52,085 nucleotides of DNA. Source: Prochlorococcus sp. scB241_528O2 (GTDB taxonomy: Bacteria > Cyanobacteriota > Cyanobacteriia > PCC-6307 > Cyanobiaceae). Each line of letters starts with the position of its first letter. Position 1 is the first letter of the stretch. The notes beneath the pieces are model-generated. The model was not told the origin of the DNA. It ran no database searches and was given only the letters and a program-made list of their open reading frames with translations. This document shows, piece by piece, positions 22,957 through 32,271 of this stretch. The DNA is taken from contig JFLJ01000111.1 in assembly GCA_000634115.1 (NCBI GenBank), positions 1 through 52,085 on the forward strand, given 5' to 3'. A program made the translations under genes and the position numbers.

Positions 22957-24405
22957 ATGACGACAAATTTTCGTTATAAATTAATTAATTTTTTCTTAAA
23001 CAAGAATAAGGATAATGGTGGGTTTACTCTTGCAGAACTTATAGTTTCTGGATTTATTTCTTTACTAGTACTTCTTGCAGGATTTACTTTTTTGAGGATG
23101 AATCTTGAAGTAAATAAATCAGATGAAACAAATCTTAAGTTAGGTGGAAAGATAAATAATGCATTGGATTTTATAGTTGATGAAATAAATAGCAGTAAAA
23201 AGGTTATTACGAAGATTTCAGATATACCATCTACATGCAGGCCTTTACCTCCAGGAGAATTAGTACTCGCATTAAAAATGCCAGATCAGGCAAAAGATAG
23301 TTCTGCATATCAGTCAAATAATATGTCCTCTAGTAATAGATCAAAATACTGGATTCAAATTTCAAAAGAATGTCCAATTTTTTATAACTTAATTAGAGAT
23401 ACTTCTTTCAATGTAAGAGGAAGGTCTTCTTACATTCTAAAAAGAACGGGCCCAACTGTTGATGAAAAAGGTTTTTACAAAGCAACTGATATTAAAACCA
23501 CAGTTGTATTGAATAAAGTAAAAAGTAGTTTTGGAGACGATATAATTTGTGGATTAACTACTGGCAACAGAAGATCTATTAAAAAACAAATAAAAGGAAT
23601 AGTGCTATGTACTGATGAGAATGGAAGAGGCGCAGAAATTATGATAAATGCAGAAACCCCACGAAATTATAGTGATCTAAAAATTACTAAATCATCGGGC
23701 GGTTATGTAAGAATAAATGATAAAGATCTAATAAACCTAAATTCTACATCAGGTGGTGGAAGTGGTGGAATAATACAAAATGGATGTCAATTTTTTGGCT
23801 CTTGCATAACTAGAAAAAAGTTAACTTACTTTATAGATGTATCTGGCTCTATGTGGTCTAGGAATTCTAAAGGTCAAATCCTTATGGAAGTTGCTAAAGA
23901 AAAGCTTATTAATCAGTTGAGAGCTATACCTACAAATCAAGGTTTTATTTTACAAATTTATAAATTCAATTCCTACTCCGTACCATTATTTAGTGGGGGG
24001 CCACAACAATATACACCGAATAATAAACAAAAAGCTATCCAATGGGTTTCTAGGTTAAGAGCTGGAGGAGGTACTAGTCCATGGGGAGGTTTAAATCAGG
24101 CTATGCAAAGTGATCAAGTTTCTCAAATAACAATTTTGTCAGACGGTATCACTAGATCTAAGGGTACATGTTTCCATAACGGAAAATATATGAACTATTC
24201 CGATTGTTATGCTGAGTATAATTTAAAAAGAGGTCAAACAAACGCTGGAGATGTTGCAATAGAGTCTGTTTCTTTGGGATATGATTTTTGCTCTGGAAAT
24301 TCTCTTCCATCTTGGTTTAGTTATTACCAGAGATGGGGATACGGTAAATCATGGTTAGGAGAATTAGCCTCAAAAAATGGAGGAAGTTGTAAACATATTC
24401 AATAA
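22957..24405 (+). CDS. Modular minor pilin with C-terminal von Willebrand A domain
   Basis: A 482-residue protein in two parts. The N-terminus is a PilW-like prepilin: leader ending NGG, then FTLAELIVSGFISLLVLLAG with Glu5. From about residue 285 comes a vWA domain with a full MIDAS: DVSGS starting at residue 294, Thr at about 373 (GGGTSPWGG) and Asp at about 396 (ILSDG). vWA domains with MIDAS bind ligands through a metal ion, so this pilin is probably an adhesin at the pilus tip. A glycine-rich linker (SGGGSGG) joins the parts. The design resembles the bimodular PilB pilin of Streptococcus sanguinis, and no separate PilY1 was seen. Confidence 0.88.
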   Translation: MTTNFRYKLINFFLNKNKDNGGFTLAELIVSGFISLLVLLAGFTFLRMNLEVNKSDETNLKLGGKINNALDFIVDEINSSKKVITKISDIPSTCRPLPPGELVLALKMPDQAKDSSAYQSNNMSSSNRSKYWIQISKECPIFYNLIRDTSFNVRGRSSYILKRTGPTVDEKGFYKATDIKTTVVLNKVKSSFGDDIICGLTTGNRRSIKKQIKGIVLCTDENGRGAEIMINAETPRNYSDLKITKSSGGYVRINDKDLINLNSTSGGGSGGIIQNGCQFFGSCITRKKLTYFIDVSGSMWSRNSKGQILMEVAKEKLINQLRAIPTNQGFILQIYKFNSYSVPLFSGGPQQYTPNNKQKAIQWVSRLRAGGGTSPWGGLNQAMQSDQVSQITILSDGITRSKGTCFHNGKYMNYSDCYAEYNLKRGQTNAGDVAIESVSLGYDFCSGNSLPSWFSYYQRWGYGKSWLGELASKNGGSCKHIQ

Positions 24406-24453
24406 ATTTAATAGTTAATTTTTGCCTAAAATTAAATTGTTATTAATGAATTC

Positions 24454-26583
24454 TTATTTAGAGCCCCCTTCTGCATAATCAAATGTATTGAGAATTTGAG
24501 GAGTAACTAATATTATTAATTCTCTTTGACTTTTTGATGAATTTTTATTTCTAAAGAATTGTCCAAGCAGAGGGATATCCCCAAGTATTGGGAACTTTGT
24601 GATAGTTTCGTTTTCGTTAGAATCTAAAACACCAGTGAGAATGAGTGTATTCCCATCTTTAACTCGTATTGATCCACTATCAAGTCTTCTTGTGTTCAAA
24701 AGATCAACTGTTGCACAATTTGCTATGTCTCTTTGTTCGGATTTTGAAGATATTGCTGGGGATATTGCAAAAGTTACATATCCATTATCATCTATTCTTA
24801 ATATACGAGCACCAAATGTTAGACCCGCAATCCCATACTCTAATGTCGCCGCCCCTGATTCAGGATCTACCTCACAATTAATTGGAACTTGAGTACCTAC
24901 TATTACAAAGGCTTCATTACCAAATGATCTTCCAATCGTTCCAGCTTTTAATGTGTCATCAATACTACTCAATGAAACTGTTTCTCCACCAGTACTCCCA
25001 GGATATTCATTAAGGATAAGGGTAGGATTTGCAATTATTTTTGTATCTTTTGAAAGGATATCTGCTTTTAATAAATTTATAAATTCCTGATTATTGAATT
25101 GATTCGAATTATTGGCACTAGGTGCAGAGGGGAAATTTAGTGCTCCAGGGGGAGTGAAATTATTGATCGTGCTTAATAATTGACCACTAGCATTTACAAT
25201 AAATTTATTATTTTGTCTAAAAGCCCAACTATTGTCGATGGTTGTTCCATCGGAAATCTCAACATCTAATAATCTTACAGTAAGAGCTACCTGTCTTTGT
25301 CTTAAATCTAACTGTTTTATATAGGTTTCTGCTACTTTGATTAAGTCAGGAGTGCCCACTAATGTTATCGTTTGAAGTCTATCGTCAGTTGTAGCTATAA
25401 GTCCTAATAATGGTCCTTCATTACCTCCATAACTTCTAACGGAAGTTGTTGATTGTTCCGTTGTAGTTGCGGAAGAAGCTGCTCCAGAAACTGATTGAGA
25501 TTGACTAGCTCCAGAAGTTACAGCGGTAGTGATGGTATTTGTTTGAGTAACCTTCGCCCCTAAATTTGCAAGGAAAGATGCGGCAGCATTGGCAGTAGTT
25601 TGATTTAATCTGTAAATTCTTGATATACGTTCTGAGAAAATTCTATCTTGAACATCAGGGCCAACATAAACTATTCCATTCTCTAATTTCGCTTCTAAAC
25701 CACTTGACATTAAAATTGAATTGAAAGCTACAGAAAATGGCTTGTTATTAATTGTCATTGTTATGTATCTAGGAGAATCAGAAGCTTTTTCGCCCTCTTC
25801 ATTTTCCGTAGAAAAATCATTTGGGAAGGAACTTTCATTATTTTGGTTTTCTAAAGATTTGAAGGTAGGGTCATCTTGCACCCAGACATAACCATAATTT
25901 GTTTTTGAGATAAGAAATTCAATTGCACTTTTTGCAGTAGCTCCTTTAAAGACCATTGAGACTTCTGGACCCTCTAATTGAACAGTTTTTAAGTTTGGAA
26001 TATATGTAGTACCTACGGATATGTCCCCTAGAGGAGGAGCAGAAACTTTTTGAGTTGGGAAAATACGTTTTTTTGTTTTGTCGGGTGAATTCAAAGAAAA
26101 AATATTTTTATCATTCAAAGTATTATTTGATATGGATTGCTTAGGGAAAATCATTTTTAAAGTGTTATCTTCTATCTCAAATTCTGTATTAGAAAATTTG
26201 ATCTGATCTAATGGAGTAATAACTATTTTTATACTATTTTCGAAGCCAGACATAATTAAAGTCTTAATTCCAACTGAAGGTATAGATAAACTTTGAAGGG
26301 AGTTTATATTTTCTATGTTTGATGTTTGAATATTTAATGTAATTAAATCGTTTGAGATCTCTTTCTCTAACTTAGGATTGAGCCCAATTCCGGAAAGTAA
26401 AATCTCTACATTATTATCATTAGTACTATTTGTGCTAAGGACTAAATTATTCTTTTTCTTTTCTTCATTTGCTTTTTCTAGAACTACATTGTTATTTAAT
26501 TCTTGAGAAATTAAGCTTAAAGAGTTCAATGAAAGAAAACTTAAAGATAAGGATAAAATAGTGAATATTTTTCTTTTCCGCAT
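24454..26583 (-). CDS. pilQ: PilQ-type secretin
   Basis: A 709-residue outer-membrane secretin with a signal peptide (hydrophobic about 7-26, cleaved around SLISQE). The N-terminal part has beta-rich AMIN-like text; around residue 210 an N0/STN domain (MVFKGATAKSAIEFLISKTN) follows; an N1-type domain spans roughly 320-420 and is interrupted by a Ser/Thr/Gln-rich loop. From about 430 the secretin channel starts (VALTVRLLDVEISDG), with LILTGVLDSNENETITKFPI and PLLGQFFRNKNSS near the end. It forms the ring through which the pilus leaves the cell. It lies 103 bp after the PilO-like gene. Confidence 0.92.
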   Translation of the reverse strand: MRKRKIFTILSLSLSFLSLNSLSLISQELNNNVVLEKANEEKKKNNLVLSTNSTNDNNVEILLSGIGLNPKLEKEISNDLITLNIQTSNIENINSLQSLSIPSVGIKTLIMSGFENSIKIVITPLDQIKFSNTEFEIEDNTLKMIFPKQSISNNTLNDKNIFSLNSPDKTKKRIFPTQKVSAPPLGDISVGTTYIPNLKTVQLEGPEVSMVFKGATAKSAIEFLISKTNYGYVWVQDDPTFKSLENQNNESSFPNDFSTENEEGEKASDSPRYITMTINNKPFSVAFNSILMSSGLEAKLENGIVYVGPDVQDRIFSERISRIYRLNQTTANAAASFLANLGAKVTQTNTITTAVTSGASQSQSVSGAASSATTTEQSTTSVRSYGGNEGPLLGLIATTDDRLQTITLVGTPDLIKVAETYIKQLDLRQRQVALTVRLLDVEISDGTTIDNSWAFRQNNKFIVNASGQLLSTINNFTPPGALNFPSAPSANNSNQFNNQEFINLLKADILSKDTKIIANPTLILNEYPGSTGGETVSLSSIDDTLKAGTIGRSFGNEAFVIVGTQVPINCEVDPESGAATLEYGIAGLTFGARILRIDDNGYVTFAISPAISSKSEQRDIANCATVDLLNTRRLDSGSIRVKDGNTLILTGVLDSNENETITKFPILGDIPLLGQFFRNKNSSKSQRELIILVTPQILNTFDYAEGGSK

Positions 26584-26686
26584 TTTAATTATATGAAAAT
26601 TGATAAAAATTTAATCTCAAAATTGTAAATTAATAGTACATATAATAATACTACTAATTTAGAGATAAAAATACTAGTTGGTAAAA

Positions 26687-27601
26687 TCATTTTTCTTTAT
26701 AAATAGGCACATTTATGATGATTCTTGCATCAATTTCTCCAATAGCGGATGATTCATTCTCTTGCATATTATTAGAGTTGTTTGATCTCATTTTAGGTTC
26801 GAAGCAATATGGCAAAATTGCTATTTTATATTCTTGAAGATACTTAAGGAACTTAAGACTGTTTAAATAATCAGATCTAATATTTATAACAAAATAATTA
26901 GATTCGAAAATCTCATTGATATTTTCCTGTAATTCTGTAAAGTCATTCGTCCCTTCATTCTCATTTATAAAAAATTCTTTTACTTTCAGTTTTGTATCTT
27001 CAATCTCAGAATCAAAATCATCTAATGGCATCTCATCAAAAGGCATATCAAAATTTTCTTCAAAATTTTCGGAATTCAAGTTATTTTCAAAACCATCAAA
27101 AAAATCTTCTTCTGAAACAGATCGGCAGGAATTTAAATCCTCTGATGTAATAGGAGCAAACTCTATAATTTCTGCACCAGATCTTTTAGATGAATCATAC
27201 AAAATCTCAGGGATAAGAATCAGCTCACCTTTAATGGCTACTAATCCTATAAAATCTTTATAGATTAAATCAAACTTTTCCTTTGCCTCATTTCTTCTAA
27301 TCAATTCTTCTGATATAAATGATAATTCGTTACTTTCATCTTTATATTGCTTTGATCTGGATCCTTTCTCTTTCATGGATTCAATTGATGGGATAAGAAA
27401 AAGTATTGAAGTTAAAGCAGCAAAAATAATTCCTATTGAGGGAAAAAAATAATCAGATTTAGTTATTTCTTTTAAATCACTTAATTTAATAGATCTAATA
27501 TCTTCAACTTTAATAGTTTTTGCCTTTTCAAGAAGTTCACCAACATCTATGGTTTTAATTTTTTCTATAAATTGTTGAAAAGTAATATTTTGCTTTTTCA
27601 T
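26687..27601 (-). CDS. pilO: PilO-like alignment-complex protein
   Basis: A 304-residue single-pass inner-membrane protein. A long basic cytoplasmic lead (1-50, with KTIDVGELLEKAKTIKVEDI) precedes the membrane segment at about 53-70. The periplasmic part begins with a coiled coil and then a ferredoxin-like domain, interrupted around 165-205 by a very acidic insert (FDMPFDEMPLDDFDSEIED). Order and topology identify it as PilO; sequence identity is low. PilO pairs with PilN and contacts PilP, joining the motor to the secretin. It is 6 bp after pilN. Confidence 0.78.
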   Translation of the reverse strand: MKKQNITFQQFIEKIKTIDVGELLEKAKTIKVEDIRSIKLSDLKEITKSDYFFPSIGIIFAALTSILFLIPSIESMKEKGSRSKQYKDESNELSFISEELIRRNEAKEKFDLIYKDFIGLVAIKGELILIPEILYDSSKRSGAEIIEFAPITSEDLNSCRSVSEEDFFDGFENNLNSENFEENFDMPFDEMPLDDFDSEIEDTKLKVKEFFINENEGTNDFTELQENINEIFESNYFVINIRSDYLNSLKFLKYLQEYKIAILPYCFEPKMRSNNSNNMQENESSAIGEIDARIIINVPIYKEK

Positions 27602-27607
27602 TGTTTG

Positions 27608-28360
27608 TTACCTTATTAGCTCAAGAAGGTTATAGTAATTACTTAATTTTTTATAATTACCTAAATCATTAGATGACTTTGATGATTCAATTCTTTCTTT
27701 TAAAGGGAGATGTAGTATTTTCCCTGAAATCTCTATAGCAATTGAATCGTCAGTAAAAGCTTGCTCTGAAAATGAAGACTGATTATTAGAAGATTGATTT
27801 ATTATTCTATTTATTTTGATTGATTCTTTGTCTATTAATTTATTTTCCAGTAGTAAGGATATAAATTTATTTGTTGAAACCAAATCACTGATATTTGCAT
27901 TTATTTTAAATCCTGAATTATCAACTATGTAATCTAGCAATTGAACATTTTTGGGCAAACTCTCTTGAAGGTAAAATCCGAATAGATATGAAGGTGAAGG
28001 GTTAGATAGCAAAGAGGAGTGTTTTTTTAAAATTTCAAACTTATTTTCTCGATCTAAATTAATTTCGTTTAAGGCATTAACTTTATCTTCATATTCAAAA
28101 TGTTTTGATTCAAGCCTTTTAATATTTATGGTTGGAACCAGCGATACGATTTCTACAAAAACTACCCCTGCTAAAACAAATAGAGTTGGAACAAAAAGAA
28201 TCTTTTGTGTTTTTATTAATAAAATTAGATTCGGGTAAGATTTGATTAAATCTAAAAATTGATCTAGATAATTTTCCGAAACATTTTTGCTAACTGATTG
28301 GTTCTTAAATTCCCAGTCTTTTATATTCTCGTAATTTTTGGCGAAATTATAATCAGTCAT
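27608..28360 (-). CDS. pilN: PilN-like alignment-complex protein
   Basis: A 250-residue single-pass membrane protein: cytoplasmic lead of about 65 residues, a membrane segment (FVPTLFVLAGVVFVEIVSLV), then a coiled coil (RLESKHFEYEDKVNALNEI) and a periplasmic domain. This topology and the place between pilM and pilO identify PilN. The INLLP motif that normally binds PilM is not visible in the cytoplasmic lead, which suggests an altered interface with the unusual PilM. It starts 4 bp after pilM. Confidence 0.75.
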   Translation of the reverse strand: MTDYNFAKNYENIKDWEFKNQSVSKNVSENYLDQFLDLIKSYPNLILLIKTQKILFVPTLFVLAGVVFVEIVSLVPTINIKRLESKHFEYEDKVNALNEINLDRENKFEILKKHSSLLSNPSPSYLFGFYLQESLPKNVQLLDYIVDNSGFKINANISDLVSTNKFISLLLENKLIDKESIKINRIINQSSNNQSSFSEQAFTDDSIAIEISGKILHLPLKERIESSKSSNDLGNYKKLSNYYNLLELIR

Positions 28361-28364
28361 AAAT

Positions 28365-29888
28365 TTAACCTGTGTAATTTTTCCCTCTATAAGTTAGTGA
28401 GTTTGAGCTTTGCTTTTTCTTAGAAACGTCTTTGTTTTGCTGATATCTTTGACCACGATATATTTGCTGATTTTTGGAAGCTTCTTTTTTAATAGTGACA
28501 TCTAATTCTTTTTTAATTAAGATATTTAGTGAAATAGAAAAAGAATTAAGAACAGATTTATAATTTTTAAAATTAGAAACTTTTTCGGGATTTAATTTAT
28601 ATTTATTTTGAGGTATTTCAATAAATCCATCGTTTAATTTATTATTCAAAGTGAGCATTTTATCAAGACCGTAACCATTTAAATAAATATTATGGTCAAA
28701 TTTCAATTTGTTTTTAGAGATAATTGATTTTACTGAGCTTTTAAGTCTAGAAAAGAATTGATCGTTTAAACTTTCCTTACCTGTGATATATACAGAGCTG
28801 CCGAAAGGAAGTCTTTCAGAGAAAAGTTCACAATTATTCCTCAATATATAAACGTTTGTGATATGGTCCTCAATATCACAGAGAATTAATATATCTTTGT
28901 CTGACTCATTAGAAAGATTTTCAACTATATGTAAGGCTGGGCAGGTAAATGTAGCTATTTCTGAATCTGTTAGTGCAAGTACGTTTATCCAAGAATCAAT
29001 AATTTTTTTATCAGCGTAAACAACTCTATGATAAGAACTATTTTTATCCCCATTTACTCTTTTGTACTGAATTAAAGTATTATCTGGGAGATATGGACTT
29101 TTGGATAAAATAACTGGATCTTCCTCAGAGAAAAAAATTAATTCACTATCACTAAATGATCTAGTCGTAAAAAATGAAGAACTTAGAAGCAAAATTATGG
29201 GTGGATTCTCTAGTTCAAAAACATTAACTATATCTTTAATCATTTTACTAAATTCAGGAACCTTCTCAATTTTGTACTCTCCAATAAGATCACTTGGCGC
29301 ATCTATTTGGACGATGTCTTTGATAATGTTAGTTTTATTCTGTTTTTGTAAATGAGCAAAAAATAATTTATTATTTATATAGAAAATTCCAAGAAAATCT
29401 ACTAATAAGTCAAAATTTTTATATTTGTTTGAGCTTTTATTGGTTTTAAGTTTATCAATTAAATCTGAAAACTTAAACTTTAGATATTTTTCAAATTTAT
29501 CATCATATTTTTTATAATCAATATTGGAAAAAATATTCTTTTTAGAAAATTTATCAGACAAAAATTTTTTTATATCATATTTAGAAAAATATTTTTGAAG
29601 ATTACTAAAATTAAATTTATTATCCGTAAATTTACTAATTAAAGATTTCTTATTAATTGAAGAATTAATAAAGTTTTTTGGAAAGCGGAATTTTATAAAT
29701 TCAAAATTTAATAACGATCTTTTTTGATTATTAAGTTTTGATTTCTGGGTTTTAGTTTTTGATTTATTTTGGGAGTTTATTTGATTCCAAATTACCTGTA
29801 TTTTTGTTTTCCTAATATTCAAATTTTTCAACAAAGAATATTTAATATTATTGTATTTTATGAATATATTCTTTAATTTATTTTTCAT
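28365..29888 (-). CDS. pilM: PilM-like protein with a C-terminal DUF4278-like tail
   Basis: A 507-residue protein in the pilM position. Residues 1-150 are a lysine/asparagine/phenylalanine-rich extension of low complexity not found in ordinary PilM (about 350 residues). The middle (about 160-465) reads as a divergent actin-like domain, for example LLVDFLGIFYINNKLFFAHL, DILILCDIEDHITNVYILR and RLPFGSSVYITG. The last 32 residues contain IYRGQRY, QNKDVSKK and LTYRGKNY, matching the 33-residue DUF4278-type protein at 37620-37721 almost position by position. PilM is the cytoplasmic ring binding PilN; the tail may add a regulatory contact. It overlaps pilP by 11 bp. Confidence 0.78.
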   Translation of the reverse strand: MKNKLKNIFIKYNNIKYSLLKNLNIRKTKIQVIWNQINSQNKSKTKTQKSKLNNQKRSLLNFEFIKFRFPKNFINSSINKKSLISKFTDNKFNFSNLQKYFSKYDIKKFLSDKFSKKNIFSNIDYKKYDDKFEKYLKFKFSDLIDKLKTNKSSNKYKNFDLLVDFLGIFYINNKLFFAHLQKQNKTNIIKDIVQIDAPSDLIGEYKIEKVPEFSKMIKDIVNVFELENPPIILLLSSSFFTTRSFSDSELIFFSEEDPVILSKSPYLPDNTLIQYKRVNGDKNSSYHRVVYADKKIIDSWINVLALTDSEIATFTCPALHIVENLSNESDKDILILCDIEDHITNVYILRNNCELFSERLPFGSSVYITGKESLNDQFFSRLKSSVKSIISKNKLKFDHNIYLNGYGLDKMLTLNNKLNDGFIEIPQNKYKLNPEKVSNFKNYKSVLNSFSISLNILIKKELDVTIKKEASKNQQIYRGQRYQQNKDVSKKKQSSNSLTYRGKNYTG

Positions 29889-30351
29889 CTTTCTCTAGCT
29901 TTAAAGTATGGGTTGTAGTTTGGTTTGATATTTCTACTAATAAATCTTTTTCATTAATATTTGAAATTTTGTAACCTCCCCCAATATTCTGGTTAAGTTC
30001 ATAAGCTTTAATTCCCTGCGCTGTTTCGATAAAAGCAACTTTATTATTTCCTATCTTAGCTAGGCCTTTGAAACTTATATCTGAAAAATTAATCCCTGAT
30101 TTACTATTTAGACCTTCACTGCCAGGAGGTGAAAATGGATTTCTTTTTCTTAACTCTTTTTTTTCAGAATCAGAAACCTTAGTTTTAGGTATCTCTTTTA
30201 AGGTTTCTTCTTTAAAAAATGAATAATTTGTTTCTAATCCAGATTTGATGGGTAATTTATTTGCATTATTATTTTCATTTTTATAGTTATTCATAAATTC
30301 ATTCGATAGAGCAAAATTTGTATTAAAAAACAAAATGAATAAAAAAATCAT
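29878..30351 (-). CDS. pilP: PilP-like protein
   Basis: A 157-residue protein with a signal peptide (MIFLFILFFNTNFALS) and no lipobox cysteine. A disordered lead of about 60 residues ends at RKRNPFSPPG, the usual motif before the PilP beta domain, which follows (ISFKGLAKIGNNKVAFIETA, then YELNQNIGGGYKISNI). PilP links PilN/PilO to the secretin in the periplasm. It is first in the minus-strand operon pilP-pilM-pilN-pilO-pilQ, an order with pilP ahead of pilM and so different from the classic one. It is divergent from pilB with 171 bp between. Confidence 0.75.
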   Translation of the reverse strand: MIFLFILFFNTNFALSNEFMNNYKNENNNANKLPIKSGLETNYSFFKEETLKEIPKTKVSDSEKKELRKRNPFSPPGSEGLNSKSGINFSDISFKGLAKIGNNKVAFIETAQGIKAYELNQNIGGGYKISNINEKDLLVEISNQTTTHTLKLEKDEK

Positions 30352-30457
30352 ATTTCTAGGAAATTCTTTACTAAATAGAGTTATTTTAATTCTTATTAAA
30401 CTTATTTATATTTTAAACAAGGATTTGTAAAAGGGACAACTTTTTATGATAATTCAC

Positions 30458-30479
30458 TATATTAGTATTAACTAATATA
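30458..30479. promoter_or_regulatory. Perfect inverted repeat between pilP and pilB
   Basis: TATATTAGT (30458-30466) and ACTAATATA (30471-30479) form 9-bp arms around ATTA. The site lies 43 bp ahead of the pilB start and about 106 bp ahead of pilP, so one regulator bound here could serve both divergent operons. It could also be chance in AT-rich DNA. Confidence 0.4.
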
Positions 30480-30522
30480 AAAATTTAGTTTAATTAAAGG
30501 ATTCCTGATTATCTTTTTTATT

Positions 30523-32271
30523 ATGAATAGTGAACTTAAAGAAAATAAGATTGCAGAATCTAATATTAAAAAAATAAAAGAAATTTTATCTTCGGATCGT
30601 GGAATAAATGCAGGAATTGTTTTTATTTCATCAGCTCAAAATATAATCAAATTGGGTGCAATGAATCCAATTTATAGTAAGGTTTCAGAAATAGTTCATG
30701 AAATAAAAAAGAAATTTTCTTTTGAAGTTGAAGTTCAACAGATAACTACTGAAGATTGGGAAAAATGGCATACGGAAGAAATAAAACAAATAAAACCCAA
30801 TGAATTAGATAATTCTAATGACGTATTAAATAAGATTTCTAATGAAGATATATCAGAAAATAATGAACTAAAAGCTTTTAACCAAAAAGATCAAGAAATA
30901 GATGATGAATCTTTACAAAATCCTGATAAACAACCAAAAACCCTTTTACAAGAAATTATAAGTAATGAATTGACTAATGACTTAAGCAATAAACAAGAGG
31001 ATAAATTTGATTTTTTTGATGTAGATGAAAATCCTGAGGAAGAGGAAGAAGTTGATATTATTGAAGATTCTGAACTTGAAGATGCTAACGATCCAGTAAT
31101 TAAAGCAGCTGGAACGATATTATCTACTTGTTCAAGACTAAAGGCTTCAGATATTCATGCAGAACCTTTAGAAGATAGGATGAGAATTAGGTATCGTATT
31201 GATGGCGTTCTGAAAGAGGTATATTCTTTGCCTAAGGTAAAGTCTAAAGCTATTATTAGTCGTATAAAGGTTATGAGTAAACTTGATATTGCTGAAAAAA
31301 GACTTCCTCAAGATGGAAGGATAAGATGTCGAATTAATGATATTATTTCTGATTTTCGTGTTAGTACACTTCCTGGGAAATGGGGAGAAAAAATTGTTCT
31401 AAGAGCTCTCCAGTCAGACTCATCAATGTTGGATCTTGATAAGTTAATATCTTCAAAAAGTGAATTATCCATGGTTCGTGATATGGGTAGTTCACCATAT
31501 GGGATTTTTATTGTTGTCGGCCCTACAGGTAGTGGAAAATCTACAACGCTTTACTCTATCTTAAATGAAAGAAATACTCCTGATGTGAACATAAGCACAG
31601 TTGAGGATCCAGTTGAATATACATTAGACGGTATTCATCAGGTTCAGGTTATTAGAGAAAAAGGCTTAGATTTCTCTAGAGCTTTAAGATCATTGATGAG
31701 ACAGGATCCTGACATTATATTGGTTGGAGAAACGCGAGACAAAGAAACAGCTCAAACGGCTATGGAAGCTGCGTTAACAGGTCATATGGTTTTTACTACT
31801 CTTCACGCAAATGATACTGCAACTGCTATAACTCGTCTTGGAGAAATGGGCATCCCCCCTTATTTAGTAGGTTCTTCAGTAATTGGAGTTATGGCCCAAA
31901 GACTAATTAGAAAGATATGCCCAAAATGCTCAACTACTCGTCAAGTTGATAAAGAAAAAGATAAACTTGCTTTTGATCATGACATCAGAACATTAAAAGA
32001 AGCTAATGTTGTTGATCTTTCTAATAATAGTGAAAACTTATGTCCTTTATGTAACGGAACTGGATATAAGGGGAGGTTAGGTTTGTATGAAGTGATGAAA
32101 GTTAATGATCCCATAAGAGAATTAATAATGAAATCCAGCACTGCTGATGTAATAAGATCATGTGCCTCTGATCATGGAGTAAAAAGTTTACTGAGTTATG
32201 GGTTAGAATTAGTTAAAGATGGACTAACTACTATAGAAGAAGTAGAAAGAGTTTGCTTACTAAATGATTGA
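30523..32271 (+). CDS. pilB: PilB/GspE-family pilus extension ATPase
   Basis: A 582-residue cytoplasmic ATPase. An N-terminal region rich in acidic and Asn residues (about 100-185, EENPEEEEEVDIIE-type text) precedes the core. Landmarks are SRLKASDIHAEP, Walker A GPTGSGKST from about residue 333, the Asp box, Walker B DPDIILVGETRD, a His box, and a zinc site of two CxxC pairs (CPKCST and CPLCNGTGY). It drives pilus extension by pulling pilins out of the membrane on PilC. It overlaps pilT by 8 bp. Confidence 0.96.
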   Translation: MNSELKENKIAESNIKKIKEILSSDRGINAGIVFISSAQNIIKLGAMNPIYSKVSEIVHEIKKKFSFEVEVQQITTEDWEKWHTEEIKQIKPNELDNSNDVLNKISNEDISENNELKAFNQKDQEIDDESLQNPDKQPKTLLQEIISNELTNDLSNKQEDKFDFFDVDENPEEEEEVDIIEDSELEDANDPVIKAAGTILSTCSRLKASDIHAEPLEDRMRIRYRIDGVLKEVYSLPKVKSKAIISRIKVMSKLDIAEKRLPQDGRIRCRINDIISDFRVSTLPGKWGEKIVLRALQSDSSMLDLDKLISSKSELSMVRDMGSSPYGIFIVVGPTGSGKSTTLYSILNERNTPDVNISTVEDPVEYTLDGIHQVQVIREKGLDFSRALRSLMRQDPDIILVGETRDKETAQTAMEAALTGHMVFTTLHANDTATAITRLGEMGIPPYLVGSSVIGVMAQRLIRKICPKCSTTRQVDKEKDKLAFDHDIRTLKEANVVDLSNNSENLCPLCNGTGYKGRLGLYEVMKVNDPIRELIMKSSTADVIRSCASDHGVKSLLSYGLELVKDGLTTIEEVERVCLLND

